The notes under the pieces were generated by a model. It did not search any database. It was not told the origin of the DNA and was given only the letters and a program-made list of their open reading frames with translations. 37,642 nt of DNA, from contig CAYULB010000018.1 of NCBI GenBank assembly GCA_964445575.1, forward strand, positions 1 through 37,642, given 5' to 3'. The position numbers were made by a program, and so were the translations under genes. Positions 7,162-15,755 of this stretch are shown here, in pieces (position 1 is the first letter of the stretch; every line of letters starts with the position of its first letter). Origin of the DNA: WJMT01 sp964445575 (lineage in GTDB: Bacteria; Acidobacteriota; Aminicenantia; Aminicenantales; Aminicenantaceae).

Positions 7162-9531
7162 ATGTCTTTATCCCCAAACAGTTTGTTTAGGAAAGGAATT
7201 TTATTTTTTGTGACATTTGTTTTTACCAGCGGGGCTGTCTTTTCCTCAGTTCCTGATGCAGAGGAAACAGTCAAATCCACAGATCCGGAACAGAGGTTAA
7301 ACTGGTACCAGAAGCACATGGAAATGAGAGAGCAGTCTGTGTTTAAAGAATTAAAATGGCGCTTTCTGGGACCGGATGTGATCAGCGGCCGATGCACGGA
7401 TATCGCTGTTCCTAAAGGAAGCAAGCACACCATTTACATTGGAGCAGCTACTGGAGGAGTGTGGAAGACTAAAAATTCCGGCATCACATGGGAGCCTTTG
7501 TTTGATGAAGCCCCTTCCCTCTCCATAGGGGATATAGCCATTGCTCCCACTAACTCTGATATTATATGGGTGGGAACGGGTGAAGCAAATATTTTCAGAG
7601 CCTCTGTGGCGGGAACAGGAGTCTATAAGTCCCTAGATGCGGGAAAGACCTGGAAGCACATGGGACTCGCTGATACCCATACCATAGGGAGAATTGTGAT
7701 TCACCCGCAAAATCCGGATATTGTTTATGTGGCTGCTTCCGGACATGAATGGACCTATAATGAAGAGAGGGGTGTTTACAAGACCACAGATGGCGGAAAG
7801 ACCTGGAACAAAATATTCTATATCAGTGAAAAAATAGGAGCTATCGATCTGGTCATGGACCCCACAGAACCGGGTACTTTGTATGCTTCCATGTGGAACC
7901 GAATCCGAAGACGCTGGAGCGATCCTATGCCCGGACCCGGCGACGGGATATTCAAGTCCACTGACGGAGGAAAGACCTGGGAGCAGAAAACCAAAGGGCT
8001 TCCTGACCTTAACAAGACAGGAAGAATCGGCCTGGATATCGCCCGAAGCAATCCCAATGTTCTGTATGCGTTTGTGGACAACCACAATCCCGGGCGGATG
8101 CCTGAAGAAGGAGAACGGGATGCTTACGGCCGATTGAAAAAAGGAAGGGTAATCAAAGGAGCTGAAGTCTACAGAACAGATGACAGAGGAGAGACATGGA
8201 AGAAAGTCAGTCCTGACAACAGATACATGGAGGGCTTTGGCGGGACTTATGGATGGGTCTTTGGTCAGATAAGAGTGGATCCCAGTGATGAAAACACAGT
8301 CTATATAATGGGACTCAGGCTGGCCAAATCAACCGACGGAGGCAGAAGTTTCGAAACCCTTTATTTTCCAGGACTCCACGGTGACCATCACGGTCTGTGG
8401 ATAGACCCGGAAGAACCGGATTGTCTGGTCAATGCCAATGACGGAGGGATCAATATTTCTTACGATGGGGGACAAACCTGGAGGCATTTTCACCGCAACC
8501 TTCCTGTGATACAGTTCTATAACGTGGCTTATGATATGAAAGAGCCTTTCAATATTTACGGCTCAGTCCAGGACCATTTGACCTACCGGGGGAACATAGC
8601 CCATACCCTTCCAAGAGGGAAAAAGCCCCAGTGGCTTATGACTCACTGGGAAAGAGCTCCGGGAGGTGAAGGGACCATCATCGCGGTTGACCCGGAGAAC
8701 CCCAATATCGTGTATTCCTCTTCGTTTTACGGCCGGCTGATGCGCTCTGAGCTGAAAGACAATCAGTGGTTTGTCAAGAACATACTTCCAGAGGTGGGTG
8801 AAGATGAACCTCCTCTTCGAGGTCAGTGGCTGGCTCCCACCATTATCTCTCCTCACGATAACAAGGTTATTTACCATGGGATGCAGTATGTTTTTCGCTC
8901 CCCGGACATGGGAGAGACTTGGGAAAGAATAAGTCCTGACCTTTCTTATAATGACCTGGAAAAACAAGGAAGCCTTCCCTTTGCCATTCCTTATGCTTGT
9001 TTAACCGCTTTGTCAGAATCTCCTCTTAAAAAAGGACTGATTTATGCAGGAACCGATGACGGCAGGGTGCATGTGACCCGGGATGAAGGAAAGAATTGGG
9101 AAGAGATAATCCATGGACTCCCCTACAACAAGCATGTCTCAAGGATTGTGGCCTCTCAATATGACGTATCCACGGTGTACTTGACCTTGAACGGACGCCG
9201 GGACGATGACTTTAACGACTATGTGTATAAGTCGGAGGATTGTGGAAAGACCTGGAAGGATATATCTGGAAATCTCCCGGGAGGACCGGTTAATGTTATC
9301 CGGGAAGACCCCAAAAAGAAGAGCATTCTCTATTTAGGAAATGATCTGGGAGTGTATGTGAGTTTGGACAGCGGAAAAGAATGGCATGTTCTCCCCACAG
9401 GGCTTCCCAATTGTTTTGTTTGGGATTTGAAGATTCATCCCCGGGATAATGTTCTGGTCATTGCCACCAATGGAAGGGGAATGTACGCCCTGGATGATAT
9501 TTCCAAAATACAGGAATCTGTTGAAAAGTGA
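7162..9531 (+). CDS. Secreted Asp-box (BNR/VPS10-like) beta-propeller protein
   Basis: 789 residues with an N-terminal signal peptide (about 1-30). I count eleven Asp-box motifs of the type S-x-D-x-G-x-T-W spread over the protein: for example TKNSGITW (103-110), SLDAGKTW, TTDGGKTW, STDGGKTW, TDDRGETW, STDGGRSF, SYDGGQTW, SPDMGETW, TRDEGKNW, SEDCGKTW and SLDSGKEW (734-741). These mark beta-propellers of the sialidase, VPS10/sortilin and xyloglucanase class. Close homologues are widespread secreted proteins in Acidobacteriota-like bacteria, usually called glycosyl hydrolase or VPS10 domain proteins without a shown activity. No transmembrane tail or sialidase FRIP motif was seen, so binding or polysaccharide hydrolysis both remain possible. 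Confidence 0.85.
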   Translation: MSLSPNSLFRKGILFFVTFVFTSGAVFSSVPDAEETVKSTDPEQRLNWYQKHMEMREQSVFKELKWRFLGPDVISGRCTDIAVPKGSKHTIYIGAATGGVWKTKNSGITWEPLFDEAPSLSIGDIAIAPTNSDIIWVGTGEANIFRASVAGTGVYKSLDAGKTWKHMGLADTHTIGRIVIHPQNPDIVYVAASGHEWTYNEERGVYKTTDGGKTWNKIFYISEKIGAIDLVMDPTEPGTLYASMWNRIRRRWSDPMPGPGDGIFKSTDGGKTWEQKTKGLPDLNKTGRIGLDIARSNPNVLYAFVDNHNPGRMPEEGERDAYGRLKKGRVIKGAEVYRTDDRGETWKKVSPDNRYMEGFGGTYGWVFGQIRVDPSDENTVYIMGLRLAKSTDGGRSFETLYFPGLHGDHHGLWIDPEEPDCLVNANDGGINISYDGGQTWRHFHRNLPVIQFYNVAYDMKEPFNIYGSVQDHLTYRGNIAHTLPRGKKPQWLMTHWERAPGGEGTIIAVDPENPNIVYSSSFYGRLMRSELKDNQWFVKNILPEVGEDEPPLRGQWLAPTIISPHDNKVIYHGMQYVFRSPDMGETWERISPDLSYNDLEKQGSLPFAIPYACLTALSESPLKKGLIYAGTDDGRVHVTRDEGKNWEEIIHGLPYNKHVSRIVASQYDVSTVYLTLNGRRDDDFNDYVYKSEDCGKTWKDISGNLPGGPVNVIREDPKKKSILYLGNDLGVYVSLDSGKEWHVLPTGLPNCFVWDLKIHPRDNVLVIATNGRGMYALDDISKIQESVEK

Positions 9532-9582
9532 GCTGGCTGACTCTTTAATTGAATCCAGGCAATGAAAAAATTTGGAGGCAAA

Positions 9583-10587
9583 ATGTACTGCAATCTAAAA
9601 GGAAGAAGTCTTACCAAACTGCTGGATTTGACTTCTAAAGAAATTTTTTATCTTTTAGAGCTTTCAAAAAAGCTCAAGGCGGAAAAATATTCTGGAAATG
9701 AAATGCAGAGATTGATACGAGAAAACATTGTCCTTATTTTTGAGAAAACATCCACCCGGACCCGGTGTGCGTTTGAAGTCGCTGCCTACGACCAGGGTGC
9801 AGACGTGACCTTTTTAGGGCCAAAGAGCTCCCAAATCGGACGTAAAGAGTCGATTAAAGATACAGCAAGAGTTCTGGGGAGAATGTATGATGGGATTCAG
9901 TACCGGGGTTTTGGTCAGGAAATAGTGGAGCAGCTGGCAGAATATTCAGGTGTTCCGGTGTGGAACGGACTTACCAATGAATTCCATCCCACCCAGGTGC
10001 TGGCTGACCTTTTGACTATGATGGAGCACAGCAAAAAACCTCTTAAAGATGTTAAATTTACATTTTTAGGAGATGCCCAGAACAACATGGGGAATTCTTT
10101 GATGGTGGGAGCTGCAAAAATAGGAATGGACTTTCGTTCCATTGGGCCCAAAAAGCTCCAGCCCAAAGAAGAATTGGTGCAGAAGGCGAAAAAAATGGCA
10201 GAGAAAACAGGAGCTGAGATACTTATTACCAATGATATCAAAGCTGTGGAAGGATGTGACTTTATCTATACCGATGTATGGGTTTCTATGGGGGAGCCGG
10301 ATTACGTCTGGGATGAAAAGATTAAGCTTCTCAAGCCTTTCCAGGTCAATAAAAAACTTATGGAATCGACCGGGAATCCGGAGGTTAAGTTCATGGACTG
10401 TTTGCCGGCTTTTCATAACAGAGAAACAAAAGTAGGAGAAGAAATATACAAGAAGTTCGGTTTGGAAAGCATGGAAGTGACAGAAGAAGTCTTTGAATCC
10501 AAAGCTTCCATTGTGTTTGATGAAGCAGAAAATCGGCTGCACACTATAAAAGCTGTGATGGTGGCTACCTTAGTAGGTGGCGATTAA
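9583..10587 (+). CDS. argF/arcB-like: Ornithine carbamoyltransferase
   Basis: 334 residues, normal family length. Carbamoyl-phosphate loop STRTR (57-61), FHPTQ (134-138), DVWVSMGEP and the C-terminal CLPAFH motif are all present. The overall sequence, with MYDGIQYRGFGQEIVE and VFESKASIVFDEAENRLHTIKAVMVA, resembles catabolic-type (ArcB) enzymes. The reaction is ornithine + carbamoyl phosphate to citrulline, in the cytoplasm. Start chosen at 9583 (TTTGGAGG five bases upstream) rather than the ATG at 9562. Oddity: the usual HCLP reads DCLP (Asp272, codon 10396-10398). No arginine deiminase or carbamate kinase lies beside it, so catabolic or anabolic use is open. Confidence 0.93.
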   Translation: MYCNLKGRSLTKLLDLTSKEIFYLLELSKKLKAEKYSGNEMQRLIRENIVLIFEKTSTRTRCAFEVAAYDQGADVTFLGPKSSQIGRKESIKDTARVLGRMYDGIQYRGFGQEIVEQLAEYSGVPVWNGLTNEFHPTQVLADLLTMMEHSKKPLKDVKFTFLGDAQNNMGNSLMVGAAKIGMDFRSIGPKKLQPKEELVQKAKKMAEKTGAEILITNDIKAVEGCDFIYTDVWVSMGEPDYVWDEKIKLLKPFQVNKKLMESTGNPEVKFMDCLPAFHNRETKVGEEIYKKFGLESMEVTEEVFESKASIVFDEAENRLHTIKAVMVATLVGGD

Positions 10588-10591
10588 AAAA

Positions 10592-10708
10592 AGGCGAGCC
10601 GATCTCACAGCATCTGCTTCGTTACAGGGCATTCGCAGTGAAGGGTCACGACTTCATGCTCTGATGCCTTGCATCTGCAGCGACCTCGACTCGTGAATAA
10701 TTCAGGTT
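10592..10708. repeat. Structured intergenic repeat element
   Basis: A GC-richer spacer element bounded by near-inverted ends CGAGCCGA and TCGACTCG. It contains a nested hairpin (AGGGCAT / ATGCCTT and GTGAAG / CTTCAT arms) and two direct copies of GCATCTGC. Its left end AGGCGAGCCGA (10592-10602) recurs inverted at 23668-23678. CTCGACTCGTGA (10685-10696) recurs inverted at 4478-4489. TGAATAATTCAGGTT (10694-10708) recurs with one change at 23815-23829. No coding potential was seen. Confidence 0.6.
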
Positions 10709-10718
10709 TTATAATTTT

Positions 10719-10748
10719 TTGAACTTTTTAGGGGTTTGAGTGTATAAT
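10719..10748 (+). promoter_or_regulatory. Sigma-70-type promoter of GYD-protein gene
   Basis: TTGAAC (10719-10724), an 18-bp spacer and TATAAT (10743-10748). It ends 42 bases upstream of the ATG at 10791, directly after the structured repeat element. It probably drives the GYD gene and the epimerase gene behind it. Confidence 0.7.
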
Positions 10749-10790
10749 AAAATCAATGGGGATATCCAAAATTATCTAAGGAGGAATCAA

Positions 10791-11087
10791 ATGAAAACAT
10801 TCATTTTAATGACAAAACTGGGTCCAGAGGTCTCTAAAATGATGAAAGACAGAGCTAAACTGGGAAGGGCATGGCTGCAGGAAGTCAAGGAAAAGTGTCC
10901 CGAAGTCAAGTTTAAAGCTCATTACGCACTTTTAGGCTCCTATGACTTTCTCGATATTTATGAAGCTCCGGATGAGGAGACTGCAGCAAAAGTCTCTATG
11001 ATCAGTCTCTCCAACGGTGCTTTTAACGCTGAAAGCTGGACAGCAATTCCTTATAAACGTTTCTTGAAACTTACCGAAGAAGTCTGA
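10791..11087 (+). CDS. GYD domain-containing protein
   Basis: 98 residues. The small ferredoxin-like alpha/beta fold of the GYD family is recognisable from KTFILMTKLGPE at the start, and ALLGSYDFLDIYEAPDEETA with the name-giving G-[SY]-[YD]-D segment. The family lacks a firm function. ATG at 10791 is chosen because AAGGAGG (10778-10784) lies six bases upstream; the open frame also continues 17 codons further 5', across the -10 box, which rules that extension out. The epimerase gene follows after 30 bases. Confidence 0.85.
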   Translation: MKTFILMTKLGPEVSKMMKDRAKLGRAWLQEVKEKCPEVKFKAHYALLGSYDFLDIYEAPDEETAAKVSMISLSNGAFNAESWTAIPYKRFLKLTEEV

Positions 11088-11117
11088 AAGGTTTAGTCGG
11101 GATCAGGAAATTACAAG

Positions 11118-12065
11118 ATGGCTGAAACTTGTCTGGTTACTGGAGGGGCTGGATTTATAGGATCTAACCTTGTCCGCGGCCTGATGAAGAGAGGAAAGCA
11201 TGTCCGGGTTATAGATAATTTATCGACCGGGAACATTTCAAATATCAAGGATATTCTTGATAAAATAGATTTCATAGAGGGAGATATTAGAGACCTCGAT
11301 TGTGTCCAGGAAGCTTGCCGGAAAGTTGACTGGGTGTTTCATCAGGCTGCAATTCCCTCTGTTCCCCGCTCCATTGAAAATCCTATTGAATTCAATCAGA
11401 GCAACATTGATGGAACACTCAATGTATTGGTCGCGGCACGGGACCAGAAAGTTAAACGGGTGATCTATGCCGGGTCTTCATCTGTTTACGGCGACACCCC
11501 GGAGCTTCCTAAAAAAGAGGATATGAAGCCTTGTCCTCTTTCTCCTTATGCTCTCACTAAGCTGACCGGGGAGTATTACTGTAAGGTGTTCAGTGATGTT
11601 TATGGACTGGAAACAGTGACCACCCGCTACTTTAATGTATTTGGTCCCCGTCAGAATCCTGACTCCCCTTATGCAGCTGTGATTCCCAGGTTCATTGATG
11701 CTTTATTAAACGGGAAGCCGCTTACTGTTTTTGGTGATGGGGAGCAGACCCGTGATTTCACGTATGTGGAGAATGTGGTTTATGCGAATATTCTCTGTTC
11801 AGAGGCAGAAAAAACCAAAGGCGAAGTCATCAATATTGCTGCTTCTTCCCGCATCAGCCTGAACCAGCTCATAAAAATACTTTCCCGGATAACAGGGAAA
11901 GAGATCGGTCCCGTTTATAAGGAACCCAGAAAAGGGGATATCAAACATTCGCTGGCAGATATCTCCCAAGCAGAAAAGTTGATTGGCTATAAACCCATAG
12001 TGGATTTAGAAGAGGGACTGGCCAAGACCGTCCAGTGGCTGAAAAAACTTAAAAAGCAGAACTAA
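11118..12065 (+). CDS. NAD-dependent sugar-nucleotide 4-epimerase (extended SDR)
   Basis: 315 residues. Rossmann loop TGGAGFIG (8-15), SSSVYGD (120-126) with the active-site Ser/Thr, and Y144-x3-K148 in SPYALTK make a complete extended-SDR active site. RYFNVFGPRQNP and GDGEQTRDFTYVENVV are typical of UDP-glucose/UDP-GlcNAc 4-epimerases of the WbpP/GalE group. It acts in the cytoplasm on a nucleotide sugar, probably for envelope polysaccharide. Which hexose it prefers cannot be fixed by eye. It likely shares the 10719 promoter with the GYD gene and meets the M28-M19 gene tail to tail. Confidence 0.88.
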   Translation: MAETCLVTGGAGFIGSNLVRGLMKRGKHVRVIDNLSTGNISNIKDILDKIDFIEGDIRDLDCVQEACRKVDWVFHQAAIPSVPRSIENPIEFNQSNIDGTLNVLVAARDQKVKRVIYAGSSSVYGDTPELPKKEDMKPCPLSPYALTKLTGEYYCKVFSDVYGLETVTTRYFNVFGPRQNPDSPYAAVIPRFIDALLNGKPLTVFGDGEQTRDFTYVENVVYANILCSEAEKTKGEVINIAASSRISLNQLIKILSRITGKEIGPVYKEPRKGDIKHSLADISQAEKLIGYKPIVDLEEGLAKTVQWLKKLKKQN

Positions 12066-12075
12066 CTTTTAGTTT

Positions 12076-14712
12076 TCAGGATTCCGGTGAGGTTTTTGAG
12101 GTGACTTCCCTGAACACTCTCAAAAAATTCCCTCCCAGTATTTTTTGAATGTCCTTATCTTTATATCCTCTTTTAACCAGTTCTTCTGTAATGCGGACCA
12201 GCTCTCCGGCGTGGGAAAGCCCGTCAGGAGTGCTGCTGATTCCGTCAAAGTCAGAACCAAGCCCCACGTGGTCTGTGCTTCCTGTGACATTGATCACGTG
12301 TTCTATGTGGTCGACCACTGTTTTTACATTGATTTTTGGCATCTCTCTTTTCAGGTTTTCTAATCCTTTCTGGTACTCTTTTCTAAAGGCCTGGGCTTTG
12401 CTCTGACTCACATCTGAAAAGTCAGTAAGGTTTTCTGGAAGATGGTATTTTTTTAAAAGCTCTGCCCTTAAATTTTCCATTTTCTTAAAGTTATCAGCTC
12501 TTAAAAAAAGAGGAAGAAAATTAATTCCCACAACTCCGCGGTTTTTTGCCAGGGCCTTGAGCATTTTGTCTGAGAGGTTTCTGTGATGGTCTGATAAGGC
12601 CCTGCAGCAGGAGTGGGAAGCGACTATGGGAGCTTCTGAAATCTTTATTACATCCCAGAAAGTTTCATCATGGGCGTGGGAGACATCTATGATCATTCCC
12701 AGCCGGTTCATTTCTTTAATCACTTTTTTCCCAAAATCAGTCAATCCTTGATGCTTGGGCTGAGGGTCTCCGGAGGCATCAGCCCAATCCGTACCAAACC
12801 AGTGAGTGAGGGTCATAAGCCTTACTCCGCTTCGATAAAAAGAACGGAGAAGGCTGAGGTCATTTTCTACGGCATAGCCACCTTCGATGCTGATAAGAAT
12901 TCCTGTCTTTAGATTTCCTCTAAGCTGCCGCATATCATTGGGCGAAGTGACCAGGACCAGGTCCTCAGGATTTTCCTCTATAAGCTGATGCACGGCATCG
13001 ATTTGCTCAAAAGCCTTTTTTGCTGCTTGGTGTTTTTCCAGTTTATTCTCTGGAGGTCCTACAAAGCAGGCAAATACCTGAAGGTCCACAGTCCCTTGTT
13101 TGAGCTTGGGAATGTCAACATGACCTTTGGCATTATCCCTGGTTAAGTCTTCTCCTTTAAGAACTCTCCCTATGGTATCGCAGTGCATGTCAATTACAGT
13201 GGAATTTTTGTGAATGAAATTTATATGATGTTCGGGGTCGAGAAGGTTTTCTCTGCAGTTGGAAAGAAAAAGCAGATTGTCCCAGTGGTATTCAGAAGCC
13301 TGCTGCAGAAGAGCGGGATCAATGATTTCAGCTCTGTCTCCCGGTCTGTGGTATTCAGGGTGTTCGTCATCAAGTTCCCGGGTCAGTACGTTTCCTGACC
13401 TCAAGCTGATACAGGTGACTCCCTTGGAAAGAAAAACACTGTGGTCAGACCCCCTGTAATCGATACGGTACCTCAGCCTTTGTTTAAACTTTTCTTGCAT
13501 GTTTTCTTTAAGCAGAGAAAAAAATTCTTCAAACTCCCACATCCCTCCTACATAGAGGTCAAGATCTCCTGTTCCTACCATATCCAGATTCATGTAGACC
13601 GCTGTTTTTTCGAGCGGATAAAGAGGATGTTCTGTGTAGTATCGGGAGCCGACCAGGCCCAGTTCTTCTCCGGCCCAGGCTGCAAACACCAGGCTCCGGT
13701 CCGGCTGGAAATCATTGGCCTGAATCACTCGTGCCGCTTCCAGCAGCACTCCAATGGAAGAGGCATTGTCATCAGCCCCATTATAGACGGAGCCGTCCAG
13801 CCCCACCCCCAGATGGTCCAGATGCCCTCCGATCACGATGTATTCATCTCTGAGTTCAGGATGCTTTCCGGGTATGATGCCCAGCACATTGGGAGCTTTC
13901 CGGTCTTCTTGGATGAAATGTGTTTCCATCTCCACGGTAACATCCAATAAGCAGGGAAAAGGTTTTTGTTCCCGAAGCATTTGACTTACTTTGTGCCTCC
14001 AGCTCATCTTCTTCATATAAAAAATTTTATCCAGAAGATAGCTGTTAGCGGTCATGACTAAAAATCCCTCCGGACAGGTGCTTCTCTCGGCTCCTTCAGG
14101 AATACGCCATCCTCTTATACCCTCTCCAATATTCATGATGAGCACACCCGCAGCCTTTTTCTCTACCGCGGTTTTGATTTTGCTGTCCAGAGTCTTATCT
14201 TTCTGGGATATTCCCTTAAGGAATTCAGGAGCACCTGGAATGAAGAGCACGATTCTTCCTTCAACATCCAGGTTTTCATAATCATTCCATTGGTCTTTTT
14301 TTGACACCAATCCATACCCGGCAAAGGCTAAAGGAGCTCTGATTATTCCCGAGCCTGTCCCGGAGTTGGGAAAAAAGTGATGGGAACGTCCTGGAATAAA
14401 GGTCATATGTCGGGGGGAGATGACCTCAAAGCGGGTGGGAGGTTCAAAATGCCGCCAGTTTTTAAAATCGACCTGCTGGAAATAGGAGTTCTTTTCTCCA
14501 CCAGGCTTGAGACCAAATTCTTTCATTTTTAATGCCACATATTCTGCGGCCTTAAGATATTCTGGAGTGCCGGATTTGCGTCCTTTGAATTGGTCAGAGG
14601 CAAGATATTCCACGTGCCTCCATGCTTTGTCTCCATCGGGTTTGACCTGGGCTTGGGAGCCTATGTTTAAAGCCAAAAAACTGATGCTGAGGAATACCGC
14701 CATTTTTTTCAT
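12076..14712 (-). CDS. M28 aminopeptidase-M19 dipeptidase fusion, secreted
   Basis: 878 residues with a signal peptide (about 1-21). Residues about 25-490 form an M28 peptidase with a PA-type insertion (about 125-230). Zinc site: H297 (GGHLDH), D314 (GADDNAS), E349-E350 (AGEELG), D377 (NLDMVG) and a C-terminal His near 451-455. Residues about 495-870 form an M19 renal-dipeptidase-like domain: H510-x-D512 (DMHCDT), E610 (SIEGGY), H679 (DVSHAH), H700 (ASHSCC), D821 (GLGSDFDG). All usual metal ligands of both families are kept, so both halves look active. The pair would release N-terminal residues and split dipeptides in the periplasm or outside. GGAGAG precedes the ATG. Confidence 0.9.
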   Translation of the reverse strand: MKKMAVFLSISFLALNIGSQAQVKPDGDKAWRHVEYLASDQFKGRKSGTPEYLKAAEYVALKMKEFGLKPGGEKNSYFQQVDFKNWRHFEPPTRFEVISPRHMTFIPGRSHHFFPNSGTGSGIIRAPLAFAGYGLVSKKDQWNDYENLDVEGRIVLFIPGAPEFLKGISQKDKTLDSKIKTAVEKKAAGVLIMNIGEGIRGWRIPEGAERSTCPEGFLVMTANSYLLDKIFYMKKMSWRHKVSQMLREQKPFPCLLDVTVEMETHFIQEDRKAPNVLGIIPGKHPELRDEYIVIGGHLDHLGVGLDGSVYNGADDNASSIGVLLEAARVIQANDFQPDRSLVFAAWAGEELGLVGSRYYTEHPLYPLEKTAVYMNLDMVGTGDLDLYVGGMWEFEEFFSLLKENMQEKFKQRLRYRIDYRGSDHSVFLSKGVTCISLRSGNVLTRELDDEHPEYHRPGDRAEIIDPALLQQASEYHWDNLLFLSNCRENLLDPEHHINFIHKNSTVIDMHCDTIGRVLKGEDLTRDNAKGHVDIPKLKQGTVDLQVFACFVGPPENKLEKHQAAKKAFEQIDAVHQLIEENPEDLVLVTSPNDMRQLRGNLKTGILISIEGGYAVENDLSLLRSFYRSGVRLMTLTHWFGTDWADASGDPQPKHQGLTDFGKKVIKEMNRLGMIIDVSHAHDETFWDVIKISEAPIVASHSCCRALSDHHRNLSDKMLKALAKNRGVVGINFLPLFLRADNFKKMENLRAELLKKYHLPENLTDFSDVSQSKAQAFRKEYQKGLENLKREMPKINVKTVVDHIEHVINVTGSTDHVGLGSDFDGISSTPDGLSHAGELVRITEELVKRGYKDKDIQKILGGNFLRVFREVTSKTSPES

Positions 14713-14741
14713 GAGTTCTCTCCTTTAAAACCCTGCAGTTT

Positions 14742-14758
14742 ACCACATGATTTGTGGT
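14742..14758. promoter_or_regulatory. Small inverted repeat upstream of M28-M19 gene
   Basis: ACCACA (14742-14747), five-base loop TGATT and TGTGGT (14753-14758) form a perfect 6-bp dyad about 30-45 bases upstream of the ATG at 14712. The place fits an operator or a leader hairpin. There is no independent support. Confidence 0.3.
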
Positions 14759-14774
14759 TCAACAATTTGTCTAA

Positions 14775-15755
14775 CTATAGAGTATTTAACCATTCCAAAG
14801 TCTTTTTTATTCCTTCTTGCAAAGAGATGGGGCTGTATCCCAGCTCACGTACAGCTTTTTCACTGGATACAGACCAGTCCCGGGTCAGCTTTTTCACCAT
14901 TTCAGGAGTTATAACCGGATAAAATTTGAACATTGATGCCAGCCAGTTAAAGATTTGGGAAAATGATTTCATGGCAAAAACAGGAATTTTAAATAAAAAA
15001 TATTTTTTTTGGGATGCATTCTTTAACAGGTTAAAGAATTGAATGTAGGATGCATTTTCGCCTCCCAGGATGTATTTCTCTCCTGTGCGGCCTTTTTTCA
15101 GGGCAAGTATATGTCCCTTCACCACATCGTCTATATAAACATAATTCCCTATGCTTTTTCCATTACCGGGAATGATATGCCATTTCCCTCTGATATAAGA
15201 CCTGATGATTTTGGTGGCGCTGTTGCTTTCTTCAATGGGGCCGGGACCATAGACCCGGGTGGGGCACACAATCACAATATCTATTCCCTTTTTTGAATAA
15301 AGGAGAGCCAGTTCATCTGCCTTTGCTTTTGTTTTTTCATATTCAGTGAAAAAGGGAGTTTTTCGAGCAGTCTGTTCATGGATGCAGCTTTCAGATGACG
15401 GACCGAACACGCCAGCGGTTGATGTGATAACCACTTTCTTGATTTCTAAATTTAACGCAGCTTCCAAAACATTTTTTGTTCCTGTGATATTGACCTCGTG
15501 ATAGAGGGAGGGATTTTTTGACCATATTTTGGTTAGAGCTGCTGTGTGAAAAACAAAGTGACATCCCTTCATAGCCTGGTGAATGCTTTTGGGATCCAGA
15601 AGATTTCCTTTGAACAGCCGGATTTTGGAATGTTTTATGGAAGCAGTTTTAGATTTTGAGCGAAACAAAGCGTGCACAGTATGCCCGGAATCAGCAAGCT
15701 TTCTCGCCAAAGCGCTGCCAATAAATCCGGTGGCTCCTGTCACAAAATACTTCAT
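14775..15755 (-). CDS. Extended SDR, dihydroflavonol-reductase-like
   Basis: 326 residues from the ATG at 15755, which overlaps the upstream CPBP stop as ATGA; an in-frame ATG at 15773 would add six residues. TGATGFIG (6-13), TSTAGVFG (111-118) and Y139-x3-K143 give a full extended-SDR active site. CPTRVYGPG and GNYVYIDDVVKGHILAL are typical of the 4-reductase/3-beta-HSD-like branch. It is the third gene of an operon led by an alpha-oxoamine synthase. A ketoreductase acting on the product of that enzyme is a reasonable inference; bacterial ceramide reductase CerR belongs to the same broad group. Sugar epimerisation is the alternative. Confidence 0.8.
   Translation of the reverse strand: MKYFVTGATGFIGSALARKLADSGHTVHALFRSKSKTASIKHSKIRLFKGNLLDPKSIHQAMKGCHFVFHTAALTKIWSKNPSLYHEVNITGTKNVLEAALNLEIKKVVITSTAGVFGPSSESCIHEQTARKTPFFTEYEKTKAKADELALLYSKKGIDIVIVCPTRVYGPGPIEESNSATKIIRSYIRGKWHIIPGNGKSIGNYVYIDDVVKGHILALKKGRTGEKYILGGENASYIQFFNLLKNASQKKYFLFKIPVFAMKSFSQIFNWLASMFKFYPVITPEMVKKLTRDWSVSSEKAVRELGYSPISLQEGIKKTLEWLNTL

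Noticed and set aside
12060..12074. AACTAA-CTT-TTAGTT as a terminator between convergent genes
   Set aside because: Six AT-rich pairs overlapping the stop codon with no U-run are too weak to call.
13441..13950. Plus-strand open frame (169 codons) opposite the M28-M19 fusion
   Set aside because: Shadow of the zinc-ligand region of the sense gene; no recognisable domain and no RBS.
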